From: Lunularia cruciata
Lineage: Eukaryota; Streptophyta; Marchantiopsida; Lunulariales; Lunulariaceae
Assembly: GCA_948567375.1 (NCBI GenBank)
Contig: OX419756.1
Span: 52,678,552 to 52,742,551 of the forward strand
Direction of reading: 5' to 3'
Length of the DNA: 64,000 bases
Position numbers and translations under genes: made by a program. The notes below the pieces were generated by a model. It saw nothing but the letters and a program-made list of their open reading frames with translations, made no database searches and was not told the origin of the DNA. Shown piece by piece: positions 12,017-21,859 of the stretch. Every line of letters starts with the position of its first letter. Positions within the stretch are counted from its first letter, which is position 1.

Positions 12017-13450
12017 TGTTAGAAAACACAATCCCGAGGACCTCTTGCAATAACACATCATAAACCCCATTAAACAGAAATTAAAGTACAATCAGAAATA
12101 ACAGGTTCACTTCTTGTCCCGAATGCTACCTCCAAGGCTGAAATAGGCTCACACTTGCCTGTATTAAACTTTTATTGGTATACAAGAACAGAAGCCATTT
12201 TGGGAACGGGTTATCCAAAACTCATGAAGTGCAGATGATTGATAAGCAATATGTACATGAATCACAATGCTAGAGTAGTGTTAAAGCACTAAGGTAGAAT
12301 GCATCAAATATAACCTGCAGCAAAAGCATAATTGAAACAAATAGAGAATAACTGATGGCCAACAGACTGGTAAAGAACATCAAATAGAGAGCATTTATGC
12401 AAATGATAGCAAGGAATAGGAAAAGTGATGTAAGAGGCCGCCAGTAAGCAATGCATGAACAACAATGAAGAACCTACTAGTAAGCCGTGTGTGAACAAAT
12501 ATAAAGGACATGGGCTGGAGTTGGGTAGGAACACTCTAGGCACAAGAGTGCAAAGCATGAAGCAATCAAAGAGCAAAAGGAAAATACTATGCAGGGAATT
12601 ATTTGGGGAATGGAGGAGTGAAACAAAACAAGAGGTCTCAAAGGATGTGGCTGTAGAAATAGGTTAAAGTGTAAAAGTAGAATGAGAGCAAAGCATAAGA
12701 GGACAAGATATAAATAATATCCCAACCAGCGCTATAGATGTTGGAGTCTTGAGACGCTAAACAGCTAAGGGAAGCAAAAGGTGGCCATAGTAAACCTCCA
12801 CAAAAACACTTACGACTTCATCAGTGCCTCACGCAGTGCCAAAGTAGTTGAGCAATTGCTAGTACCCCTTGTCTTGAGTTTCTGCTTGAGGACTCATGAG
12901 TGCCAAGGCAAACTTGGTTGCTCCACTAAAGTGCCGCTTAGAAGTAGTGGGAAACAAGAAGTATCAGCACAAGAAACATCATCGCAAGAAAACTCAGCGC
13001 TGCACGAGAAGGGACGAGCGAGGAGAAAAAAACCTGAATGCTACAAAATAAATGACTGGGCATGTCAAGCAAGAGAAACCAAGGCAAAAAGAGAAGCAAG
13101 TAAGAGCACTAAAAAAGAAATTAGGGCATCTCGTGATAGGGCAAACCATGGAGGCAAATGCAGCCTCATGTTAAGTGATGGACCAGGTGTGCCATGTGTC
13201 CATAAGCAGAGGCCACTCGTACGTAAGCCTTCAATGAAATCCATATGGCAGAAAAAATCCCAAATAGTGGTATTCAGTATATATAAAACACATCAGGAGT
13301 CAAGATGGTATACAAATCTAAGGAAAAAACTATTGGTGGGCTCAAAAATGAGCTCCCCGCCTGGCAGAAAGAACATATGTTCTCAAATCTCTATAGATAC
13401 TAAGCCCTTGATAACCATGGATATTCTTTCTTTTTGTAAGACAGAGTGAA
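12017..13450 (-). repeat. Presumed 5' LTR of copia element and flank
   Basis: The LTR should start (inner edge) at 12017, two bases from the PBS. I could not find its outer edge or a matching 3' LTR, so length is unknown. A 222-codon open frame at 12781-13449 lies here. It is Lys/Ser/Arg-rich with no domain I recognise, and I regard it as chance. A TATATATAAA sequence near 13277 could be a promoter element of either strand. Confidence 0.35.
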
Positions 13451-13848
13451 ACTTTTTTTGGATCAGGTGAAGTGGGTAATTTTTGGAGACAAAGGTATCT
13501 ATAAGTTTCCTACAAGCTGAAAGGTATAAATTTTTGGAATAACATATATGTCTATATCTAACACACTCTGATTTTATAATTCCTAATTTACAATTGGAGG
13601 AAATATCAGAAAGAACATGAGGGAGCGAGATTTGTCTTGATTTAGCAAAGTGAGGCAGCTCTTTCTTATCATAGATAGAGACAAAGATGTTGAAGTCGTC
13701 CTATGTAATGCAAAAGTTGAGATAATCACTCTAAGTGCCAACATAAGTTCGGACTAACTCATAGAAAATTCTATGATAGATTCCACCACCTCTGGCAGCA
13801 TCATATGCATGAAATCTTATGCATGAAATCTGTAAAATGGTCAAGTCC

Positions 13849-13899
13849 CAAGCCTCCCACCAGAAGATCATCTCCCAAGCCTACCACCAGAAGATCATC
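13849..13899. repeat. 25-bp tandem duplication
   Basis: Two near-identical copies of a unit containing AAGCCTCCCACCAGAAGATC lie in tandem. Just before them (about 13802-13832) a CATGAAATCTTATG-type 16-bp word is also repeated. No coding function is evident. Confidence 0.7.
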
Positions 13900-14097
13900 A
13901 AACATATTTGCGAACTTGGGACAGGTTGTGCAACAGGACATCATTGGCATCTATATGATGGGACTATGCTTATGAAATCAAGTTCATAGTTGAAGAGGTA
14001 TAGGTTAGTCAAGAAGACAGCACAAGGTGTCCCCATAAGAATCACAATCTCTTGACAAAAGAGCTAATTCTGGAAAGTGATATAAAGGTTATGCTAT

Positions 14098-14134
14098 TCC
14101 CTTTTATATCAGATATAATCTGATATAAAAGGGA
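14098..14134. repeat. Perfect 17-bp-arm palindrome
   Basis: Arm 14098-14114, spacer ATA, arm 14118-14134, with complete complementarity (TCCCTTTTATATCAGAT and its reverse complement). It would form a stable stem-loop in RNA. There is no U-tract and no neighbouring gene to make it a terminator. Confidence 0.8.
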
Positions 14135-14195
14135 TTAGCATCCCACAGACAAGCAATTCATTTTAATGTATATAGTTGCTCGCCACTGTTATCAG

Positions 14196-14325
14196 ACTGA
14201 CATCCAGAATACAGACTATAATCTGACTGAACTCCTGAATACAGACTATTATCCGCTTGAACTTCTGAATACGGACTATCATCCTACTAAACTTCTGCAT
14301 ACATACAAACAATCATCCCACTGAA
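14196..14325. repeat. Minisatellite, about 31-bp unit
   Basis: Four to five imperfect copies of a unit built around CTGAATACAGACTATCATCC follow each other, for example at about 14208, 14239, 14270 and 14301. They lie between the copia remnant and the PTB pseudogene. Confidence 0.7.
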
Positions 14326-14420
14326 CATATCTAGACAAGTGAGTGTCCCGCATCGCATGAAACAGCAAAGTGTTTCATCAGTCACGTTTGCTCTTCACAT
14401 TGACATAATCGCCAAATTGA

Positions 14421-15280
14421 GGTGCCCGAGATATTGACAGTTTTGCTTTCAACCGGGGTAGCTAATATATTGTCAAGATCATTAGCTCCTGACTAGCCAC
14501 ATACAGTGGATGTTACAATCTGTTCCGCTAACTCCGTACAAAAATAGTTTGCACACGGGCAAAGAGATCCAGTCTCGAATCTCAACTGTCCTAGCTGAGT
14601 CCAGACTGAGGATTAATGCCAGCACACGTTGTTGTCGTCGAATTCAACGATTCTTCTCGTTCTATCTTAATGGGGAGAGAACACTGACAAATACCTCACC
14701 CGAAGGCGAAAGCCACGAACTACTACCTACTACCACACACCAAAGTTACTCGGACCCTTCAACTACCCTTCAACCAAGCTAGTAGGTAGAGATTAGAGAG
14801 ATGTCTCCAGAATTGTCGATTAGATTTCCACCTACTATGCACAATCTTGGCCGGGATTGGCAGGTGTTGATTAGATCCGAAGCCCTTCTACGTCCATGGG
14901 ATCATGAGCTACGCTAGTCAACTACAATCTCGAATTGGTCGCCATTTCCAGGACACAAAGGTACAGAAAGGGAACAGCCGTGAGACTTGTTTAATGTCGA
15001 TTCGCGAACATAAGTAACTTTTTGTTCTAAATTTCTTATTCACTAGAAGTGCTGCGCACGATTCAAAATCTGCAACAGCGAGAATGCATATTGTCAAGAT
15101 CTTGAAAAATGGACATAACGGGACAGGTACATCACTCCCACTGATACCTGAATTTTTTGTACAGCGGCGGAGCTGGATGCATATCTTCAATCTTGAGTAA
15201 AGGAGATCGAAAATAAATTTCAAACTCATCTGCTATTATTAGTGTATTGTATCATTTTCTCCGGAGATTTTCTGAATTTC
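14421..15280 (-). pseudogene. Inverted, truncated PTB pseudogene
   Basis: The reverse complement aligns end to end with the PTB gene from about 3655 to about 4540: upstream region and leader, exon 1, intron 1, and most of exon 2. Recognisable anchors are TCGTGGCTTTCGCCTTCGGG (exon 1), CTGGACTCAGCTAG (intron 1) and GGAGCTAATGATCT (exon 2 start). The start codon region has changed and the exon 1 frame is lost. Exon 2 carries substitutions that break the GANDLANG signature. Exons 3-10 are absent. It lies about 10 kb downstream of the intact gene in opposite orientation, with intron retained, so it arose by DNA duplication rather than retroposition. Confidence 0.85.
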
Positions 15281-15999
15281 CTTTTCCTTATTAAGAGTCA
15301 CCGCTTGTTTGATAAATGCAAAATAGTATGTGGGTCCAGCGTGGGTGTATTTTTTCATTTGGTAAATTATGTACTGTGATTTTATATATCAAAATGAAGT
15401 ATAAATGATAAATTCTATATATGTATTTATATATTTATAATATTTATAAAAATTAAATTTATATAAAGAAGATACAGATTTAAATATTAAAATTATTATT
15501 TTTGACTTTTAATACAAGAGAAAGTGATATTCCTATAAAATGTGTAAATTATATTGCACATATCTAAATTAGATTCCACTGATTTTCTATAAACATATGT
15601 AAATTAAAATACACATATCTGAATTAGATTCCAAATATTTTCTATAACTACAATTATGTACTATTTTTTTATTGCTTCGATCTCAAGGAAGTCATAGTAG
15701 AATAGCATCAAATAGAAGTGGATTCACACGTTGGACCTTCTTGCCAAGAACAATATTGCGTTAGCTTACTAGTATTTTTTATTTTGAAGAAGTAGATTAA
15801 TAAACTCTAGGAGATTAATTTTATCTTTGAGACATAGATATCAAATGAATATATCCAATTGTGATGGTGAAGAGGAATGATAATGAATTAAAAAATGCTC
15901 AATGTTTTTAGCAAGAAGTACTACTACTCCTTGTCATTCAATGATGAGATCTGCAAAAGGTTCTTACATAGCAGGAAGGATTGTTTCAAATATGGTTGT
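15281..15999. other. AT-rich tract with 57-bp tandem duplication
   Basis: Bases 15340-15660 are almost pure A/T runs. At 15538-15650 a unit of about 57 bp, containing CACATATCT and AATTAGATTCCA, occurs twice. No gene is visible. It separates the PTB pseudogene from gypsy remains, and could be a matrix-attachment-like AT tract or LTR debris. Confidence 0.5.
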
Positions 16000-16850
16000 G
16001 ATGGCTACAATAAAATCGAGATTACACTAGAGCATCAATAACTCTTTACATTTCCCACACCTTGGAGTACTTATAATATAAAGGTTATGCTTTTAGTGCT
16101 TTTAATGCTCCAACTATATTTTAATGGTATGTGAATCTCTTAGTGTGCATTTGCACTAGATTTTATTCATGATTATATGTAGAGGAGCAACGAGTAGCAT
16201 TTTGAACTCTCAATCAAAGTCTTATAATGCTTGGATGAGGTAAATTCATCACTCCATCCAAAGTGCATCCTTGGTTACTTCTGGTGCACATCATTCCCAA
16301 GGATGTAATAGTAGTGAATATTCAAAAAGTAAGAAAATCCTTAGAACTTCCACTCCCTACCATCTTGACAAGGTTGCACTCATTCTATGAAATTTTGTGT
16401 ATTATAAGAGATCCATCTTCTCTTTTTTCAACAAGGCTTATGCATTGACCATCTAAATAAAGAAGAGTGTAGAGTACATAGATAATTGTCAGAAGGTTCT
16501 TAAAGTTGTTGAGTAGTTCAAGAAATCCCTTGTTTGGCTCCAATTTTTCCAAACTTATTTGGAATAAACGTTCCATCATTTATTTCAATACTTCCAATAT
16601 AGCTATAGGATGTATTCTTAGTACCAAAAAAAGACATGATTGTCCAATAGCTTTGTATAAGAAGGTAAATAGTTTCAATAAAAAGAAATTATTCAATGAG
16701 AAAAAAAAAGGTAGTTGGTAGTGATCTTTGGTCTCAATAAGTTTTTGACACTATTTAATTGGATAGAATACCAAGTTTACTCCAGGTTGAAATTTACTCT
16801 AGGTTGAAAGGCATTGAAATATATTTTCAAGAACCCAATATGCAAAGGAG
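16000..16850 (+). pseudogene. Ty3/gypsy RT connection and RNase H remnant
   Basis: Plus-strand frames at 16263-16448 and 16506-16721 match the order of the gypsy connection and RNase H region: KVRKSLELPLPT (family KV..I..LP.P), then FNTSNIAIGCILS (family C.DASN.AIG.VL) and later NSFNKKKLF (family LN.AQKNY). Stops separate them. The catalytic Asp of the RNase H motif is replaced by Asn (NTSN). Integrase is missing here: the sequence jumps to the leader of the extra ORF at about 16860. Confidence 0.6.
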
Positions 16851-16859
16851 GCTAATGAA

Positions 16860-17523
16860 GCAGCCCACTCAATCTCTTTTGATCATTTCTTTCTCTCTTT
16901 CTTGTAGCACGATTACACTTTGTGATAATAAGAGTTAACAAATAGTATTCAAGAATTTGATACATTATAGGTTACACCACCAGAAAAGAAGAAGGATGCA
17001 ATTTTTTTCTACAAAGGGTGATTGTCCCAAACCTTTGGGGTTTGTCATATTTTCATTTATGACACATCTTTGGCTTTGTCATATCTTTTATGTTTATGGC
17101 ACATCTTTGGGTTTTTCATACCATTTTTTGTGATCATTCTTGACCAAGTAAGTGGAATCCGGAAGGCCAGTTATCTATGCCAGCAGATACAAGTGTGCAG
17201 GACTGCCACTTGTACCAAAGCACTGATTTTGGTAACCGTTTGTCTTCATGGCACTTCTCACATGTGCAAACAGCAACGGACCTCTATAATTACTTGCCAA
17301 ATATATTATCCATCATCAGTGCAAGGAAAATCAAGATGGGGTCTTATTGTCTTGAGTGCAGAATTTTATTGAATTTTGAAACAATCACACTTTGTCAAAT
17401 TTGCCAATCTACTCATAATGCAAGAAAGTGAGAACAAGAGATTGTGTAAGCGGATAATCAAGAATTGAGTATGGAGGAGTGACAAAGGAATTCAGGGCAA
17501 GCAATTCAAGTGGATTGATAGCA
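16860..17523 (+). other. Spacer before extra ORF, with TTTGTCATATCTTT repeats
   Basis: This spacer is shared with 44560-45258, where it follows an integrase remnant, so it belongs to the gypsy family rather than to the host. At 17030-17135 it holds two to three copies of a roughly 45-bp unit containing TATGACACATCTTTGG and TTTGTCATAT. Between 17150 and 17523 the two copies align closely, including CACTTTGTCAAATTTGCCAA near 17388. Confidence 0.6.
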
Positions 17524-20180
17524 ATGTCACCTAAGAAGCACAAAGCTATGCCCAAGGTGACCTGCAGTTGCTAGGTGTAGAGAAATGGTGGACTTATTGC
17601 TATGCAAAGTATGTCATAATTGAATGGTTACAATTCTTGCTGTGGAATTGGGGGTTTACAAATCTCCCAATGGTGCAAGGAATTTTGGAAAAGAGGGGCC
17701 AAACACACCCAACCTACAAGGCAATATGTTTGCTTGGAAAGTGTTTCATTGGCAATGGGTCCTTAGGGATGCAATTTCCATCCTAAGTGCCATGTTCTTG
17801 GACCAAGATTGTCTTGGGGCAAGCAAAGAAATGGCAAACAAGTTCACCACTTCATTCAAAAGCAAGAAGACAAACAATGGCCAAAAAGTGGTATAATGAT
17901 CAAGCCAAGCGAGTCATGGTGATATCAATCATGAAGCAATTTTGATCAACCAGAACAAGTTATGTCAACAACATGTATGCAGTGTTCTTCTAGTTGTTGC
18001 ATCTGGTGGATTGGGCAAGGATGTTCTATCAAAAAGTCAGAGATTTGAACAAGATGTTGCAAACTAGTTGGGTCCCACTTTCCTTTCCCATTAGTAGTTC
18101 ATTTATGCATTGGGATGAAACTATTGCATAAGGAGGAGAAGAAGGTCTTCTTGGTGCACCACTTTCTCATGGGCTATTACTGATTGCAACCCAAGTGGGC
18201 AGAGGAGGCTAAGTGGTACAAAGATGTTACGTTGAAGTACCAAGAGTTTGGCAAGTGAGCAAACATTCAGATCTCCACCAGATCAAGTTTTCATAAAAGG
18301 AAGCAAAGACACCAACAGTGCAAGTGGACATACAACTAAACAAGGAGCACAAGCCTAATCCACATGTGGTGGAGGATTCATTAGAAGATAGTTGTTTTGT
18401 CAAAGATTATGAAGAATTGTGGAGTAATGATTTGGCATACCATGGAGATGAGGTCACTTCCAATACATCTCAAGATAGGGCAAAAGGTAAAGCTCTCATG
18501 GAATAAGATAGCATTAGGAAGGTGTTGTAGTGCATGATGCCGCCATCAAGGAAATCACCATCCTTCTGCTGAATTGAATTATCATTGGATGAAGAAAGTA
18601 GGAATGGGAGACCAATGGAAGAATTGCAATCTTCCCCTATGGAGGAAGCAAGGACAAAATGGCTTGAAGACATTTGATCTTTGGTGGTGAGGATGGCACA
18701 ATATCATAAGATGATGCCATCTTGATTGTGCAATTGAGGAGGCACACAAAGAATGCTATTGGCCTTCAAGCCTACAAGAGTTCAACGGGAGGTGGGTACT
18801 TTGAGGCATTGGGACTAAAGCCAACCTGATGTGGGAGTACTTGAATGAGAACAAGGACACTCTATTGGCAAACCCAAGATGAAGGATGCAAGAACATCTC
18901 AAAGTGAAAGGACCCCTTTGTAGAAGAGTTGTAGGTGAAACACAAAGACTTTATTCAAGCAAGAATAGAGGAATGAGTAGAACACAAAGGAGAGGTGGTT
19001 TCCAACTCTAAGGAGGTGCCAAAAGAGAAAAGAAATACAACTATTGCCTGAGCAAAAGAAGGAATTGTGCCTCTGGCCAATGTTGATAATGCCCAATTGA
19101 TGGAAGAGAGACCTTTAACATCAATACCATGAATGCTTGAAGGTGGTTATTATGAAAGAGAAGAAGTGGTTGTTCCACTTGGAGGTGCTTATATGTCTTA
19201 GTGGATTGTTAATAGACAAGGACATACTCTAGAAGTCATGGAAGAAATTTTACCATTTTACCACAAGATTCACCATGCATGATATGAAGAAAATGATAGA
19301 CCATCTTCACTAGATGGCAAATAATGCAAAGAGGGAAAGTATGGTGGCCAAAAATAGACTATCTTGAGCTCATGAAGAGACAATTCATGCTCAAGTAGAG
19401 GTGGCAACATTACAAGTCACAAGCAAAATTGCCGAGTGGGTTCTTGAGTTGGAGAGACAACTCAAGGCTCATGATGAAGAATTGAGGAAGAAGGATGAGG
19501 AGTGTCCCTACTAGACCATTGTTGCTAATCAGTAGAAGAAATATGAGGTTGAACAATGGGTCAAGCACAACATGGACTTGTGATTGGCAAAGGCCAACAT
19601 CTGAGTAATGAAGCTTGATGTGGAGTAATAAGAGGAGGCATTTGTGGAGTACAACAAGTACAAGAAGAGCAAATGATTGCTAAGGAAGGAAAGATCTCCA
19701 CAATGTGTGATGAATTATCTATGGAATGACTTTATACTTCTCAACTAGAAGCAACATACCAAAGTTAAAAGGGAAGGGCTAAGTGTTGCATAGGGGAATT
19801 GACCAATATAGTCAAGGAGCAACATGATTGGGAGCAGATCCTTTGTGTACAAGTGCAACAAGAGGTGGAGATAGAACTAAATCCATCAAATATGCACTAA
19901 AGGCAAAGAGGATATGGATCCTCACAATTGTCAAGGAAGCAGCACAACATACAATCACCCAAGCATAAAGTCAATTTTGACATAAAAATATCAAGCAAAG
20001 GTAAGGGAGTTGAAATCCAAGATCTATGCATTAGAGGCAAAAGCATATTCTAATGATCAATTGAAAAAACTAGCGGACTGGTTGAAGAAGCATACTAACA
20101 CCAAGTCCTAAGAAGTGTTACCCACTTTGACTAAGGAAGTCATGGATATTGTAAATCAGGCAGATATGCTAGTACACATT
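17524..20180 (+). pseudogene. Extra gypsy ORF, NLS-like start and coiled coil (copy 1)
   Basis: The frame starts at ATG 17524 with MSPKKHK, a short basic motif resembling a nuclear localisation signal, conserved in the other copies. About 17820-17900 carries an ANKFTTSFKSKKTNNG block and then a segment like SIMKQF..T.TSYVNNM. Around 18330-18420 is NKEHKPNPHVVEDSLED. From about 19300 to 20100 the translation is rich in Glu, Lys, Leu and Gln with heptad-like spacing (for example EWVLELERQLKAHDEEL), suggesting a long coiled coil. Many stops and shifts make it non-functional. It precedes the LTR at 20255 and by comparison with 43560-45407 it follows integrase. I do not recognise the protein. It could be an env-position accessory ORF or a structural protein. 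Confidence 0.6.
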
Positions 20181-20254
20181 TGCAGGGGTGAAGGTAGTTC
20201 AAACCAATAAACATGGTCTGTATAGTGTATGTATCTATACATGTAACTTTGTAT

Positions 20255-21834
20255 TGATAACACCTTTGTGTTTGTAATTTCTTCATGTTGGTCACTTGTA
20301 CAGATCTTTATCCATATATAGTAGACCCCAATCTAGGGAAGACAATTTATCAAGACTAACATCCCAAATCTAGAACAATAAGACATAATAGGATTATTGA
20401 CATGCATGCCATGTCATCATAAAATTAATTAGAGGGACAAGGACATTGGGGTTAGCTTTGATAACAATAGAGTTAATTGTGGGATCTTGGAGATATATGG
20501 CTATTGGATTTTTCTCATATTTTTGTAGTAGGAGGTATAAGAGGCATCACCCCAACGTAATACAAGTTCAATCTCGGAATTCCAAACAGTAATATTCTGA
20601 AGATAGGAGAACCTTCAAGAGAAACACAAGACAAGAAACACAAATTTTCACACGCAATGCTCCAAAGGAGCACCTTGTCTCTATTACATAGCAAAGAGGA
20701 TTCCCTCAAAGGAAGCTCCACCCTTGGATCAAATACATGGATTGGTGACATGTCAGCAATCCATTAGTGCATGGAATGGTGACATGTTGGTTCTTGTCCT
20801 ATTTGGTAGGTCATACAAGTTTGCCCAGAGGGAATCTTCCTATAGGGAGCTCCAAATTGCATGGGTGAGGTACCATTGAAAATTTTTCAATGAGACAATG
20901 GGAGGAGAAGGCAAGTCTTTTTCCTTGGAGGGAGGAATCTCTTCACTTTTGAGGCCCAATTCCTCCGTTTAGGCCCATAAAATTGGCTCCAAAGTTTTTA
21001 GGATGTTTTCAACTAATGCTCTCTTAGTGGAAGTACTATTTTGGTGGTTTCTCTATCTTATATACTTAGTCCATCATATACAACATCCTTCTACATATTA
21101 CCAAGCCAAATTTCACCTCTAGATAATATGTCTAGCTAATTGTATTACACAAACTTCACCTTTTTGTCCAATTTGTACATGCATTGTCTCCTTGCTTGTA
21201 TGTATGCAAATTGGGTTCTGTCTTGATGAAGTTGCATGGGGACCACTAAGATCTTGGGTGCATCAATGATAGTGTTTTGTATCTTTTGTGATTGTTGGAT
21301 TGAGTAGTGGTGAGGAACTCAAAGTAAGAATCCAAGTGTTGCAGGAAAGCATTCAAGCTGGATTGGGATGGTGGATAATTGGGAGCTCTAAAGACATGGG
21401 GTGAGACATTGAGCAATCATAATGGTAGTGAGTATCATGAAGTACCACACCTAGCAAAAATTCCAATGTGTCATGAATTTATAATATAAAGGTGGGAATG
21501 CTCTTTGTAGAACATTCTCATTTGCACTATAGTATGCATGACATAGGTAATTGCAAGGGAGAGACCCTTGGAGACATTGATTGTCAAAACAAACTAAACC
21601 ATTGCCTTCAAGAGCACCATTAGTAGTATATCTTTTGTGGAAGTGATTTTATTGTTTAAGTTTTCTATAGTGCACCATTGTGGGTTGCATTACCTCTTTG
21701 GGGAATAGTTCTTACCCAAGAGATTAAAGACATACAATAGACAAACCATGATTAAAGACATAATAGTAGACAACTTGTGGGAAAAACCTTTTCTTACCTA
21801 TTACACTACTAGTACATTGACATTGGTTGTCCCA
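20255..21834 (+). repeat. Gypsy LTR (family with extra ORF), with nested insertion
   Basis: It begins TGATAACACCTTTGTG and ends TTGTCCCA (TG...CA), followed six bases later by a primer binding site. It aligns along its length with 45408-46482 (+) and with 48263-49327 (-). Without the nested 562-bp solo LTR it is about 1.0 kb. It serves as 3' LTR for the remains at 16000-20180 and as 5' LTR for the gag at 21860-24520, so one LTR is shared by two partial elements. Confidence 0.75.
20588..21149 (-). mobile_element. Nested solo LTR with CAAAC target duplication
   Basis: The insert is flanked by CAAAC at 20583-20587 and 21150-21154. The related LTR at 45408-46482 has no insert at the equivalent point (about 45735), which gives an empty-site comparison. 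The same LTR occurs at 62466-63201. On the minus strand it reads TGTAATAC... with TATATAAG as a possible TATA box near 21063, and ends GAATATTACT, a mutated form of GAATGTTACA. Confidence 0.8.
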
Positions 21835-21840
21835 TGCTTT

Positions 21841-21857
21841 TGGCACCATTGTCAGGG
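21841..21857 (+). other. Gypsy primer binding site
   Basis: TGGCACCATTGTCAGGG is a slightly decayed form of TGGCGCCGTTGCCGGGG, the primer binding site used by many plant Ty3/gypsy (Athila/Tat-like) elements. Its changes are all transitions. It lies six bases after the LTR end. Confidence 0.75.
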
Positions 21858-21859
21858 AT

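Noticed and set aside
12781-13449. 222-codon open frame, the second longest in the window
   Set aside because: No domain, repeat-like Lys/Ser composition, no homologue among the other repeats and a position in the presumed copia LTR; chance frame is the simpler reading.
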